In this document: positions 1 through 7,622 of the stretch, one piece after another
Position numbering within the stretch: position 1 is the stretch's first letter
How the letters are laid out: each line of letters starts with the position of its first letter
Assembly (NCBI GenBank): GCA_958439195.1
Contig: OY288164.1
Location: forward strand, 16,082 to 80,081
Length of the DNA stretch: 64,000 nucleotides
Reading direction: 5' to 3'
DNA from: an uncultured Paracoccaceae bacterium
GTDB taxonomy: Bacteria > Pseudomonadota > Alphaproteobacteria > Rhodobacterales > Rhodobacteraceae
Position numbers and translations under genes: made by a program
The notes under the pieces: generated by a model
Told to the model about the DNA's origin: nothing
Database searches by the model: none
The model's input: the letters and a program-made list of their open reading frames with translations, nothing else

Positions 1-116
1 CTGTCGGGATCGGTGTGCCAGGCAAACGCCTCGGCGGTGAAATCCGGGGCGGGCATAGGGGCGGGGGCCATCCGCTCCAGTGCAGCGGCAATGCGGGCGA
101 GAAGGTCTTCGGTCAT
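1..116 (-). CDS. DUF815 AAA+ ATPase, N-terminal fragment (runs off the window)
   Basis: Only the first 38 codons are present; the gene continues past the left edge. The start ATG overlaps the tatC stop as ATGA, so it is translationally coupled to the tat genes. The visible N-terminus (MTEDLLARIAAALERMAP, then FAWHTDPD) resembles the leader of alphaproteobacterial DUF815 ATPases, which carry a Walker-type ATP-binding core further downstream; that core cannot be seen here. The assignment rests on this leader and on position only, so it is tentative. A role for the family in the cell is not established. Confidence 0.55.
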   Translation of the reverse strand, partial: MTEDLLARIAAALERMAPAPMPAPDFTAEAFAWHTDPD

Positions 117-982
117 GCCTTGGTCGCGGGTTCGGTGTCTTCCTCTTCGTCGTCGACCCAAGTGCCATCGGCGCGCATCTGCGCCTCGCGCTTTTTTTCG
201 ATCCGGCGGATGAGGAAGATGGAGACTTCGTAAAGGGGATAAATCGCAGCGAACATGATCATTTGCGACATAACGTCAGGCGGGGTGACAAGGGCGGCAA
301 CGACCAGGATCAGCACAACGGCGTATTTGCGCATTCCAGCCAGACCGCGCGAGGTGATCAGCCCTGCCTTGCCCATAAGTGTAAGCAGGACGGGAAGCTG
401 AAAGCAGACGCCGAAGGCCAGGACAAAGCCGGTGGTCAGCGACAGATACTGTTCCATCGAACCTTGGAACACGATGCCCGCGGGCGCATCGGTCGCCAGT
501 TCGCCGGCGGCGGGATCACCGCCGAAGTTCTGCTGGAAGTTCAGGAAGAAATCGAAGGCGATCGGCAGGACGACGTAATAGGCGAAGGCCGCGCCGATGA
601 AGAACATGATGGGCGACGCAAGGAGGAATGGAAGAAATGCCTGTTTTTCCGTGCGATACAGGCCGGGGGCCACAAAGCGCCACATCTGGAAGGCGATCAC
701 CGGGAAAGACAGGGCAAAACCGCCCAGAACAGAGATACGGACGGCGACGAAAAAGCCCTCTTGCAGCTTGATCAGGACAAGGCCGCAATCCTGCTGACGT
801 TCGGCCAGCGCGTCACAGATCGGGTGCGTCAGGAAATTGAAGATCGGGTTCCAGACGGTGAAGCACAACACCATTGCGACGATGAAGGCCGCAAGCGAAT
901 AAAGGATGCGATTGCGCAGTTCCGCCAGATGTTCGATCAGCGGGGCGGAACTGTCGTCGATGTCGTCCTGATGGGCGGTCAT
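113..982 (-). CDS. tatC: TatC, twin-arginine translocase receptor subunit
   Basis: TatC is the multi-spanning inner-membrane receptor that, with TatB, recognises twin-arginine signal peptides of folded proteins. The 289-residue product begins with an acidic stretch followed by PLIEHLAELRNR, the conserved cytoplasmic N-terminal motif of TatC. About six hydrophobic segments follow, with the typical Phe- and Pro-rich loops (FALSFPVIAFQMWRFVAPGL). The length is slightly above E. coli TatC because of a charged C-terminal tail rich in Glu and Lys. It follows tatB after a single base and overlaps the next gene by 4 bp, giving the order tatA-tatB-tatC. This is a confident call. Confidence 0.97.
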   Translation of the reverse strand: MTAHQDDIDDSSAPLIEHLAELRNRILYSLAAFIVAMVLCFTVWNPIFNFLTHPICDALAERQQDCGLVLIKLQEGFFVAVRISVLGGFALSFPVIAFQMWRFVAPGLYRTEKQAFLPFLLASPIMFFIGAAFAYYVVLPIAFDFFLNFQQNFGGDPAAGELATDAPAGIVFQGSMEQYLSLTTGFVLAFGVCFQLPVLLTLMGKAGLITSRGLAGMRKYAVVLILVVAALVTPPDVMSQMIMFAAIYPLYEVSIFLIRRIEKKREAQMRADGTWVDDEEEDTEPATKA

Positions 983-983
983 T

Positions 984-1715
984 TCATTCCTTGCCGGTTT
1001 TGGCGGCAGCTTTTGCGGCGGTCTTTGGCTTGGTCACAGGTTTTGTCGCGGCCTTTGCGGAAGGCTTTGCCGGCGCATCGGATGCCGATTTGGCCGCAGG
1101 TTTGGCAGCCGCCGCCTTTTTGGCAGGTGGCGCGGTGTCAGCGGGCTTTGCAGCCTTGGATGCGGGCTTGGATTCGGGCTTGGCCGCCGGCATGGATGCG
1201 GGTTTTGCGGCGGATTGGGTGCCGGTTTGGGTTGCGGCACGCAGTTTTTCGGCGGTCTCGGTGGCCAAGGCCCGCCGCTCGGCCTGTTGCTGGGCAAGGG
1301 CGGTCGTGGCGGGGCCAAGGATTTTTGGTTCAGCCGTCACAACGGCGGGCGTTGCGGCGGCGGCTGCCGGGGTGGGCGGCATGGGTGGCGGCGTCAACGT
1401 GCGGGCGGCCGGTGGGGCGGTCGGTTTGGCCGCGTTCTTAAGCGGATCCCACTTTTCGAACCGGTCCGCGGCGCCTTTCATGGCATCCAGACCCATTGAT
1501 TTCGGCGAGGTGACCTTTTTCAGGTCGCTCGCCACCTCATCCACCCCGGTATCCTTGGCGGCCTGTTCCATTGCGCGGGTGAAATCCCGCGCCATGCCGC
1601 GCGCCTTGGCCGTGAAGCGGCCCAATGTGCGGAACATGTCTGGCAGGTCTTTGGGGCCGATCACGATCAACGCGACCACCCCGATGACCAGCAATTCCGC
1701 CCAGCCGAAATCCAT
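984..1715 (-). CDS. tatB: TatB, twin-arginine translocase subunit
   Basis: TatB forms the substrate-binding complex with TatC. The protein has a single N-terminal membrane helix (residues about 3-20, starting MDFGWAELLVIG) followed by the GPKDLP hinge and an amphipathic helix, as in TatA/TatB proteins. The Glu at residue 7 replaces the polar residue typical of the TatB transmembrane helix. At 243 residues it is longer than E. coli TatB. The extra length is a low-complexity tail (about residues 95-243) of Ala, Lys, Pro and Thr that is likely disordered. It lies between tatA and tatC in one operon. Confidence 0.95.
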   Translation of the reverse strand: MDFGWAELLVIGVVALIVIGPKDLPDMFRTLGRFTAKARGMARDFTRAMEQAAKDTGVDEVASDLKKVTSPKSMGLDAMKGAADRFEKWDPLKNAAKPTAPPAARTLTPPPMPPTPAAAAATPAVVTAEPKILGPATTALAQQQAERRALATETAEKLRAATQTGTQSAAKPASMPAAKPESKPASKAAKPADTAPPAKKAAAAKPAAKSASDAPAKPSAKAATKPVTKPKTAAKAAAKTGKE

Positions 1716-1750
1716 GCCTGTCTCTCCGTCCTATGCAAGCGGGTCCGGGA

Positions 1751-2008
1751 TCAGACCTTGTCCTTGTCGGCCACCGAGGTGGTCGATGCGGCGGTCGATG
1801 CTGCGGGCGATGCGGCGGGGGTCACGTCGCGGGCGACATCGGCGGCTTCGGCATCCAGTTCGGCCTTGCCGTCATTCACGCCCTTTTTGAACGCCGTGAT
1901 GCCCTTGCCGACTTCGCCCATCAGCGACGACACCTTGCCGCGCCCGAACAGCACCAAGACGACGACTGCGATCAGGATCAGGCCCATAGGGCCGATATTG
2001 TTGAACAT
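1751..2008 (-). CDS. tatA: TatA, twin-arginine translocase pore subunit
   Basis: TatA oligomerises to form the passage for folded proteins. The 85-residue protein has an N-terminal membrane helix (MFNNIGPMGLILIAVVVLVL), an FGRGK hinge and an amphipathic helix (SSLMGEVGKGITAFKKG), then an acidic, Ala/Thr-rich tail. The start at 2008 was chosen over in-frame upstream ATGs because GGAG sits six to seven bases before it and because family members begin with this residue. It is the first gene of the tatABC operon, 35 bp ahead of tatB. The promoter must lie in 2009-2160, shared with the divergent regulator gene. Confidence 0.95.
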   Translation of the reverse strand: MFNNIGPMGLILIAVVVLVLFGRGKVSSLMGEVGKGITAFKKGVNDGKAELDAEAADVARDVTPAASPAASTAASTTSVADKDKV

Positions 2009-2120
2009 GGTCTGCTCCATCCGTAGGGGCCACAGTTTGGCCCGATCCCCATTCTGACGGTGATGTTTAGGCCTGCTTTTCGCTGGCTTCAAAGGGGAAT
2101 GGGGTTTTGTTTGCGGTCAA

Positions 2121-2138
2121 CTGACAGTATTTTGTCAG
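2121..2138. promoter_or_regulatory. palindromic operator candidate, copy 1
   Basis: The sequence CTGACA-GTATTT-TGTCAG is a perfect 6-6-6 inverted repeat 22 bp before the start of the YafY-like regulator at 2161. The same arms and spacing occur at 2524-2541 before the ABM-like gene. Two matched copies upstream of neighbouring genes suggest the binding site of one or both adjacent HTH regulators; that link is inferred. Confidence 0.6.
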
Positions 2139-2160
2139 TAGCACCCAAGGGAACGGCGCG

Positions 2161-2517
2161 ATGAAACGGGATGATCGGCTATATGACCTGATCCAAATCA
2201 TGCGGGACGGACGGCTGCATACGGCGGCAGAGCTGGCGGCGGCGGTGGGCGTGTCCACCCGAACCGTCTGGCGCGACATGGCGGTCATGGCGCGAACCGG
2301 CCTTCCGGTCGAGGGGGAGCGGGGGTTGGGATATATCCTGCGGTCGCCCCTGATGCTGCCGCCCACATTGATGACGGCGGATGAACTGGAGGCGCTGGTC
2401 GAAGGGTTGCGCCATGTGGCCGAGGATGACGGCAACCCGCGCGCGCGGGCGGCGCGGGCGTTGCTGACCAAGGTGGCCACGCTGATGCCGCAGGCGGGGA
2501 TCGAGGCCGATGGGTAG
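2161..2517 (+). CDS. Short YafY-type HTH regulator lacking a WYL domain
   Basis: This 118-residue DNA-binding protein has an N-terminal winged HTH of the YafY/HTH_11 type (residues about 1-60, core VSTRTVWRDMAVM, followed by the wing RGLGYILRSP). A short helical segment (TADELEALVEGLRHVAED) leads out of the HTH. Full-length relatives continue into a WYL sensor domain of about 150 residues; here the frame stops just after the linker, so no ligand-binding domain is present. The first 85 residues closely resemble the full-length paralogue at 2977-3657. A palindrome 22 bp upstream suggests autoregulation. It may be a natural short form or an old truncation. Confidence 0.85.
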   Translation: MKRDDRLYDLIQIMRDGRLHTAAELAAAVGVSTRTVWRDMAVMARTGLPVEGERGLGYILRSPLMLPPTLMTADELEALVEGLRHVAEDDGNPRARAARALLTKVATLMPQAGIEADG

Positions 2518-2523
2518 CGGTTG

Positions 2524-2541
2524 CTGACAGGGTGTTGTCAG
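2524..2541. promoter_or_regulatory. palindromic operator candidate, copy 2
   Basis: CTGACA-GGGTGT-TGTCAG is a perfect 6-6-6 inverted repeat with arms identical to those at 2121-2138. It lies in the 77-bp gap between the short regulator and the ABM-like gene, 53 bp before that gene's ATG, a position suited to repression or activation. Confidence 0.6.
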
Positions 2542-2594
2542 TTGGACCGTGGCACGCAGGGGGCATCGAAACACCATCCATCAAGGAACCCCAG

Positions 2595-2945
2595 ATGCAA
2601 ACGACTGCTTGTCCTGCCCCCACCGAGACAGCACAGAACCAAGCCACGGCCGTTGTGGAGGTGGTCGGTTTCCGGCTGATTGCGGGCTGTGATCCGGCCC
2701 GGTTTGCGAAGGCGGCGCGCGGGACGGAGACGCTGTTGCGCAACATGGCAGGGTTCCGGCGGCGGCGTCTGGTGCAGGCGGGCGATGGCATGTGGATAGA
2801 TTGGGTTGAATGGACCGACCTGGACGCAGCCCATGCCGCCGCCCAAAGCGTGGTGGCGGCACCGGAATTTGCGCCCTTCCTGGCGATGATCGACCCGGAC
2901 AGCGTGACGATGCGGCATGATGCCGTGATCGTGGCGATGGATTGA
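2595..2945 (+). CDS. Dimeric alpha/beta-barrel (ABM-like) protein
   Basis: A 116-residue protein whose core (residues about 20-110: a beta strand VVEVVGFRLIAGC, helix DPARFAKAARGTETLL, strand GFRRRRLV, then IDWVEWTDLDAAHAA) matches the antibiotic-biosynthesis-monooxygenase-like ferredoxin fold. Such proteins are usually small dimers that bind or oxidise aromatic compounds or haem, or have no known activity. No catalytic residues can be assigned. AAGGA lies seven bases before the chosen ATG. The gene sits between two YafY-type regulators and behind a palindrome shared with the first, so it is probably their regulated target. Confidence 0.75.
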   Translation: MQTTACPAPTETAQNQATAVVEVVGFRLIAGCDPARFAKAARGTETLLRNMAGFRRRRLVQAGDGMWIDWVEWTDLDAAHAAAQSVVAAPEFAPFLAMIDPDSVTMRHDAVIVAMD

Positions 2946-2976
2946 CGCCGCGCCCCTGCCCCGCCACGCTTTGCCC

Positions 2977-3657
2977 ATGCGCCGCACCGACCGCCTGTTC
3001 GACCTGATCCAGATCCTGCGCGATGGCCGCCTGCACACAGCGCGCGACATGGCGGAGCGGCTGGAAGTATCCACCCGGACGCTGTGGCGTGACATGGCCA
3101 CGCTGATCGCCAGTGGACTGCCAGTCGAAAGCGAGCGGGGCGTGGGCTATATCCTGCGTGAGCCGATCACCTTGCCGCCGCTGACCCTGACGGAAGAGGA
3201 GACCGAGGCGCTGGCCGTTGCGATGCGGCTTTTGTCTGCTAGGGCAGATCCCAGCCTTGCCGGGGCGGCGCACAGTCTGGCGGCCAAGATCATGGCGGCC
3301 TTGCCGCCGTCACACCGGGAATATGCCGATCCTCCCGTGTGGATTTTTCCATCAGTTGAGGCGATGGCGGCGGCGCGGCATCTGCCTGATCTGCGCCGAT
3401 CTATCCGGCTGCGTGAGGTGGTGCAGATCACCTATGTGGATGCGGACGGGGCGGCAAGCCTGCGCGATCTGCGCCCGCTGGTTCTGGAATTCTGGGGCCG
3501 GGTCTGGACGCTGGCCGCATGGTGCGAGGCGCGGGATGATTTCCGGTGCTTTCGGGTGGATCGGATCGCGGCGGTGCGGCCCACAGGCCGGATTGCACCC
3601 GATGAGGCGGGCCGCGACCTTGCAACCTGGCGCAGGCGGATGTCGATCAGCGGCTGA
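2977..3657 (+). CDS. YafY-family HTH-WYL transcriptional regulator
   Basis: A 226-residue regulator with an N-terminal HTH (VSTRTLWRDMATL, then the wing RGVGYILREP), a helical linker (LTEEETEALAVAMRLL) and a C-terminal WYL-type domain (about residues 140-215, VVQITYVDADG ... PLVLEFWGRVWTLAAWCEARDDFRCFRVDRI). WYL domains sense small ligands or nucleic acid. The ATG at 2977 is preferred over a TTG two codons upstream; no clear Shine-Dalgarno is visible. It follows the ABM-like gene by 31 bp. Its last 11 bp overlap the convergent ABC gene on the other strand. It is probably part of the 2161-3657 regulatory unit. Confidence 0.9.
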   Translation: MRRTDRLFDLIQILRDGRLHTARDMAERLEVSTRTLWRDMATLIASGLPVESERGVGYILREPITLPPLTLTEEETEALAVAMRLLSARADPSLAGAAHSLAAKIMAALPPSHREYADPPVWIFPSVEAMAAARHLPDLRRSIRLREVVQITYVDADGAASLRDLRPLVLEFWGRVWTLAAWCEARDDFRCFRVDRIAAVRPTGRIAPDEAGRDLATWRRRMSISG

Positions 3658-4735
3658 CGGGAAAAACGAAACAGCGGTCACGGCGGATCATCAGCCAAAG
3701 CGCGGTGCCAGGTTTGGGCAGGAACACACCGGGGACCGAGGCGGTGAGGATCGAGCCGTCATGATCCATCCGAAAATCCACCAGGCTTTCGCGGCCCAGA
3801 TAGCGAGCGCGTTGCAGGGTGCCGCGGGCGGGGGTGCCATCCTGTGCGGTTGGGTTGGGGCCGCGACCGGCGCGGTCGAAGTCGATCTTCAGGTGTTGGG
3901 GGCGGATGATGATTTCCACCTCGGCGCCATCGGGGTAGCCGGGAGTGAGGAAGGCCCCAAAGGGTGTGTCGGTCAGTGCGCCGCGGCAGGTGCCACGGAT
4001 GACGTTGATATCGCTGAAGAACGCGGCGGCGGCCTTGTCGACTGGGGCGTTGTAGATGTTATAGGGCGCGCCGCGTTGCACGATGCGGCCGTCGCGCATC
4101 AGGGCGATTTCATCGGCCATGCGCATCGCCTCATCCGGTTCGTGGGTCACCAGAAGGACGGCGGCGCCTTCCTCTTTCAGCACCTCAAGCGTGGTGTCGC
4201 GGATGCCGTCACGCAGGCGGTTGTCCAGCCCGGAAAAGGGTTCGTCCATCAGCATCACCTTGGGGCGTGGGGCCAAGGCGCGGGCAAGGGCCACGCGCTG
4301 CTGTTCGCCACCCGAAAGCTGGTGCGGGTGTTTGGGGCCGTAGCCGGTGAGGTTGACGCGTTCCAGCAGTTCCTCCACCCGCCGCGCCTTTGCCGCGCGA
4401 TCCCCTGTCAGACCGAAGGCGACGTTCTGCGCAACGGTCAGATGCGGGAAAAGGGCGAAATCCTGAAACATCAGGCCGACCGACCGCGATTCGGGCGGGA
4501 CAAGGACACCGTCGCCGCAGACGGTGCGGCCATCGATGCGGATCGTGCCGGTATCGGGACGTTCCACCCCCGCGATCATCCGCAATGTCGTGGATTTACC
4601 GCAGCCAGAAGGGCCAAGAAGGCAGGTCACCTGCCCTGCGGCCACATCCAGCGACACATCATCCACCACCGGACGCCCGCCAAAGGACCGGGTCAGACCA
4701 GAGGCTGCAAGGCGCAAGGGCGTGCGTTCGGGCAT
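3647..4735 (-). CDS. FbpC-like ABC transporter ATP-binding protein (orphan)
   Basis: A 362-residue ABC ATPase of the iron(III)/polyamine importer type. It shows Walker A GPSGCGKST, Q-loop MFQDFALFPHL, signature LSGGEQQR, Walker B VMLMDEPFSGLD and the switch histidine in LLVTHEPDEA. A C-terminal TOBE-like region (about residues 255-362, IIIRPQHLKIDFD) follows, as in FbpC, PotA and CysA. No permease or binding-protein gene lies nearby, so the partner subunits are elsewhere. The start at 4735 (MPERTPLRL) is favoured; an upstream in-frame ATG at 4792 would add 19 residues outside the family pattern. The substrate is not determinable from this gene alone. Confidence 0.88.
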   Translation of the reverse strand: MPERTPLRLAASGLTRSFGGRPVVDDVSLDVAAGQVTCLLGPSGCGKSTTLRMIAGVERPDTGTIRIDGRTVCGDGVLVPPESRSVGLMFQDFALFPHLTVAQNVAFGLTGDRAAKARRVEELLERVNLTGYGPKHPHQLSGGEQQRVALARALAPRPKVMLMDEPFSGLDNRLRDGIRDTTLEVLKEEGAAVLLVTHEPDEAMRMADEIALMRDGRIVQRGAPYNIYNAPVDKAAAAFFSDINVIRGTCRGALTDTPFGAFLTPGYPDGAEVEIIIRPQHLKIDFDRAGRGPNPTAQDGTPARGTLQRARYLGRESLVDFRMDHDGSILTASVPGVFLPKPGTALWLMIRRDRCFVFPVSR

Positions 4736-4816
4736 GGTTTCCCAAGGAAATTGATCGGAAATGTCCCTAGCAGGCAGGCGACCGGGGGGCAAGCACCTGC
4801 GGCGCTGCGCAGCACG

Positions 4817-5596
4817 TCAGATCGTGGCGACCGTCTGGCCGCCATCCAGCAGGATGTTCTGACCGATGATGAAGCGCGCCTGTTGCGAACAAAGAAAGGC
4901 GCAGGCGGCCCCGAAATCACCCGGATCCCCATAGCGGCGGGCGGGGATCGTGGCTTCGCGCCGGGCGCGGGCGGTGTCCATGTCGATACCTTCGGCCTTT
5001 ACCACGCCGGCATCCAGTGCGGTGGCGCGGTCGGTGGCATGGATGCCAGGCAGCAGGTTGTTGATCGTTACGCCGTGCGGGGCAACCTGGCGCGAGGTTC
5101 CCGCGACAAAGCCGGTCAATCCGGCGCGGGCGGTGTTGGACAGGCCGAGTTGCGGGATCGGAGCCTTGACCGATTGTGACGTGATGTTGACCACCCTGCC
5201 CCAGCCTTTTTCGATCATCCCCGGCAGCAGCGCCTGCATCAGCGCGATGGGGGTGAGCATGTTGCCGTCAATCGCGCGGATGAAATCGTCGCGGGTCCAG
5301 TCTGTCCACATGCCGGGCGGCGGGCCGCCGGCATTGGTCACAAGGATATCGGCACCCGATGCTGCATTCAGCACGCGGGCGCGGCCGTCTTCAGTGGTGA
5401 TGTCGGCGGCGATGGTGGTGACGTTCACGTTGTGGCGGGCGCGGATGGCGGCGGCGGTGGCCTCCAGCGCGTCAGCGCCGCGGGCGTTCAGGATCAGATC
5501 GACCCCGGCTTCGGCCAGCGCCTCGGCGCAGCCCTTGCCCAGACCTTTGGACGAGGCGCAGACCAGCGCGCGTTTTCCTCTGATGCCAAGATCCAT
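4817..5596 (-). CDS. SDR-family oxidoreductase with non-canonical active site
   Basis: A 259-residue short-chain dehydrogenase/reductase with a Rossmann fold. Visible are a cofactor loop (ALVCASSKGLGKGCA), the NNAG-equivalent VTNAGGPPPG, the catalytic-Ser strand VVNITSQSV, and a C-terminal LCSQQARFIIGQNILLDGG. The expected YxxxK is replaced by SNTAR in LGLSNTARAGL, so the usual Tyr/Lys pair is missing. This is seen in a recognised subgroup of SDRs of unclear activity. The start at 5596 has AGAGGGG upstream; an extended in-frame start at 5671 lacks similarity. It lies 81 bp upstream of the ABC ATPase gene on the same strand, possibly in one unit. Confidence 0.88.
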   Translation of the reverse strand: MDLGIRGKRALVCASSKGLGKGCAEALAEAGVDLILNARGADALEATAAAIRARHNVNVTTIAADITTEDGRARVLNAASGADILVTNAGGPPPGMWTDWTRDDFIRAIDGNMLTPIALMQALLPGMIEKGWGRVVNITSQSVKAPIPQLGLSNTARAGLTGFVAGTSRQVAPHGVTINNLLPGIHATDRATALDAGVVKAEGIDMDTARARREATIPARRYGDPGDFGAACAFLCSQQARFIIGQNILLDGGQTVATI

Positions 5597-5738
5597 GTCG
5601 GTTGCCCCTCTTGCTGCCATGCACCCCAATGGGTAGCGCCCGATGTGAGGGGCAGCAAGGGCAAGCGGCATTTCTGGCCATTGGCGGGCCAGAAGCGGGC
5701 CAGTGGACGAGAGGCGCGGTTTGGGCTAATGCCGCGTC

Positions 5739-7337
5739 ATGCTGGACAATCGCCCCACCCTTCCGCCTGAAATCGCCCGTCGCCGGACGTTCGCCATCAT
5801 TGCGCACCCGGATGCCGGCAAAACGACTTTGACCGAAAAATTCCTGCTGTTCGGCGGGGCGATCCAGATGGCGGGCCAGGTGCGCGCCAAGGGCGAGGCG
5901 CGGCGGACGCGATCAGATTTCATCAAGATGGAGCAGGAGCGCGGGATTTCCGTTTCCGCCAGCGCCATGTCGTTCGATTTCCGCAACTATCGGTTCAATC
6001 TGGTGGATACACCCGGCCACAGCGATTTTTCCGAAGACACCTATCGCACGCTGACCGCCGTGGATTGCGCGGTGATGGTGATCGACGGGGCCAAGGGGGT
6101 GGAAAGCCAGACCCGAAAGCTGTTTGAAGTGTGCCGCCTGCGCGATCTGCCGATCCTGACCTTTTGCAACAAGATGGACCGAGAGGCGCGGGATACGTTC
6201 GAGATCATCGATGAAATTCAGGAAAATCTGGCCATCGACGTATCACCCGCAAGCTGGCCCATCGGTCAGGGGCGCGATTTTCTGGGCTGTTATGACATTC
6301 TGAATGACCGGCTGGAATTGATGGATCGGGCCGACCGGAACCGCGTGGCGGAAACCATCCAGATCAACGGGCTGGATGATCCGAAGCTGGCCGAGCATGT
6401 GCCCGCCGACCTGTTGGCCAAACTGCGCGACGAATTGGAAATGGCGCGCGAGTTGCTGCCCGCGTTCGACCGTGCGGCGCTGCTGAACGGGTCGATGACG
6501 CCGATCTGGTTCGGGTCGGCGATCAATTCCTTTGGTGTCAAGGAATTGATGGACGGGATCGGAAAATACGGCCCCGAACCGCAACCGCAACCAACCGCCA
6601 CCCGCAAGGTGGCACCGGAAGAGCAGGCCGTGACCGGCGTGGTGTTCAAGGTGCAAGCCAACATGGACCCAAAGCACCGTGACCGGGTGGCGTTTGTGCG
6701 CCTTGCATCGGGCCATTTCGAGCGCGGGATGAAACTGCTGCATGTGCGGTCGAAAAAGCCGATGGCGGTGTCGAACCCGGTGCTGTTCCTTGCCGCCGAC
6801 CGGGAGTTGGCAGAGGAGGCCTGGGCGGGTGATATCATTGGCATTCCGAACCACGGCCAGTTGCGCATCGGCGATGCGCTGACCGAGGGCGAGGCGCTGC
6901 GCTTTACCGGCATCCCATCCTTTGCGCCGGAGCTGCTGCAAGGGGTGCGGGCGGGCGATCCGATGAAGGCGAAGCATCTGGAAAAGGCGCTGATGCAATT
7001 CGCCGAGGAAGGGGCCGCCAAGGTGTTCAAGCCGATGATCGGGTCGGGATACATTGTCGGTGTCGTGGGGGCGTTGCAGTTCGAGGTTCTGGCCAGCCGG
7101 ATCGAGCAGGAATACAGCCTGCCGGTTCGGTTCGAGGCGTCGCAATTCACCTCGGCCCGTTGGGTTTCGGGACCAAAGGATGAGGTGGAGCGGTTCGTGA
7201 ACGTCAACAAGGGCCATATTGCCACCGACAATGACGGCGACATGGTCTTTCTGACGCGGCTGAAATGGGACATCGACCGGGTGGAGCGGGATTATCCGCT
7301 GTTGCGGTTGACGGCGACGAAAGAGATGATGGTCTGA
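5739..7337 (+). CDS. prfC: Peptide chain release factor 3
   Basis: RF3 is the GTPase that recycles RF1/RF2 from the ribosome after termination. The 532-residue protein has the translational GTPase G domain with P-loop AHPDAGKTT (about residues 22-30), the switch region ERGISVSASAMSF, DTPGHSDF and NKMD. The RF3-specific continuation (AIDVSPASWPIGQGRDFLGCYDI) and the C-terminal domain GALQFEVLASRIEQEY identify it as RF3 rather than EF-G or LepA. The length matches the family. It is transcribed alone, divergently from the SDR gene. No strong Shine-Dalgarno is seen. Confidence 0.97.
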   Translation: MLDNRPTLPPEIARRRTFAIIAHPDAGKTTLTEKFLLFGGAIQMAGQVRAKGEARRTRSDFIKMEQERGISVSASAMSFDFRNYRFNLVDTPGHSDFSEDTYRTLTAVDCAVMVIDGAKGVESQTRKLFEVCRLRDLPILTFCNKMDREARDTFEIIDEIQENLAIDVSPASWPIGQGRDFLGCYDILNDRLELMDRADRNRVAETIQINGLDDPKLAEHVPADLLAKLRDELEMARELLPAFDRAALLNGSMTPIWFGSAINSFGVKELMDGIGKYGPEPQPQPTATRKVAPEEQAVTGVVFKVQANMDPKHRDRVAFVRLASGHFERGMKLLHVRSKKPMAVSNPVLFLAADRELAEEAWAGDIIGIPNHGQLRIGDALTEGEALRFTGIPSFAPELLQGVRAGDPMKAKHLEKALMQFAEEGAAKVFKPMIGSGYIVGVVGALQFEVLASRIEQEYSLPVRFEASQFTSARWVSGPKDEVERFVNVNKGHIATDNDGDMVFLTRLKWDIDRVERDYPLLRLTATKEMMV

Positions 7338-7423
7338 CGGCGGTCTTATCGTCGTCAGGGCGGGTTTTCGGATCGGTTCACAGCAGGGTCTGGCATGGCC
7401 GGAGGGGATGGGTTGTGTTCTGG

Positions 7424-7477
7424 CCCAATCTTGGCCCCGCATGGCCCAGTCTTGGCCCAGTCTTGGCCCAGTCTTGG
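7424..7477 (+). repeat. short tandem repeat, 11-bp unit CCCAGTCTTGG
   Basis: Three perfect head-to-tail copies of CCCAGTCTTGG occupy 7445-7477. A diverged copy (CCCAATCTTGG) at 7424-7434 is separated from them by ten bases. It lies in the 285-bp gap between prfC and the DEAD-box helicase gene. No coding potential or known element is recognised. Confidence 0.8.
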
Positions 7478-7501
7478 CGGGTTAACCGTGCCAATCCTTG
7501 A

Positions 7502-7607
7502 CCCCGCAAAGGATTTCCGCTATGGGCACCGCAGGTGGTGTGACCACCCTTGACGCCGGGACGCCCCGGACAGCAGCGTCCCTTCATCTTTGCGGGCCGA
7601 ACCCGCA
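7502..7607 (+). promoter_or_regulatory. structured leader of the DEAD-box helicase gene
   Basis: Several inverted repeats lie just before the helicase gene. They are GGTGGT-GTG-ACCACC (7534-7548), GGGACG/CGTCCC (7558-7563 with 7577-7582), CCCGCAAAG/CTTTGCGGG (7503-7511 with 7588-7596) and TGCGGG/CCCGCA (7591-7596 with 7602-7607). The last two share one arm, so they are mutually exclusive. The 7602-7607 arm ends a few bases before the AAGGAC ribosome-binding site. A temperature- or helicase-responsive leader is possible but inferred. Confidence 0.4.
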
Positions 7608-7622
7608 ACTACAAGGACGCTT

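Noticed and set aside
3218..5179. Very long open frame on the plus strand over the ABC ATPase and SDR genes
   Set aside because: It is antisense to two genes with clear motifs, has no recognisable domain and is a side effect of GC-rich codon use. The same applies to the long antisense frames at 80-1441, 12017-13915, 15869-17926, 36706-38811 and 41046-42758.
7424..7477. Possible CRISPR-like or phage attachment repeat
   Set aside because: The copies are head to tail with an 11-bp unit and no spacers, no cas gene is nearby and no integrase is present.
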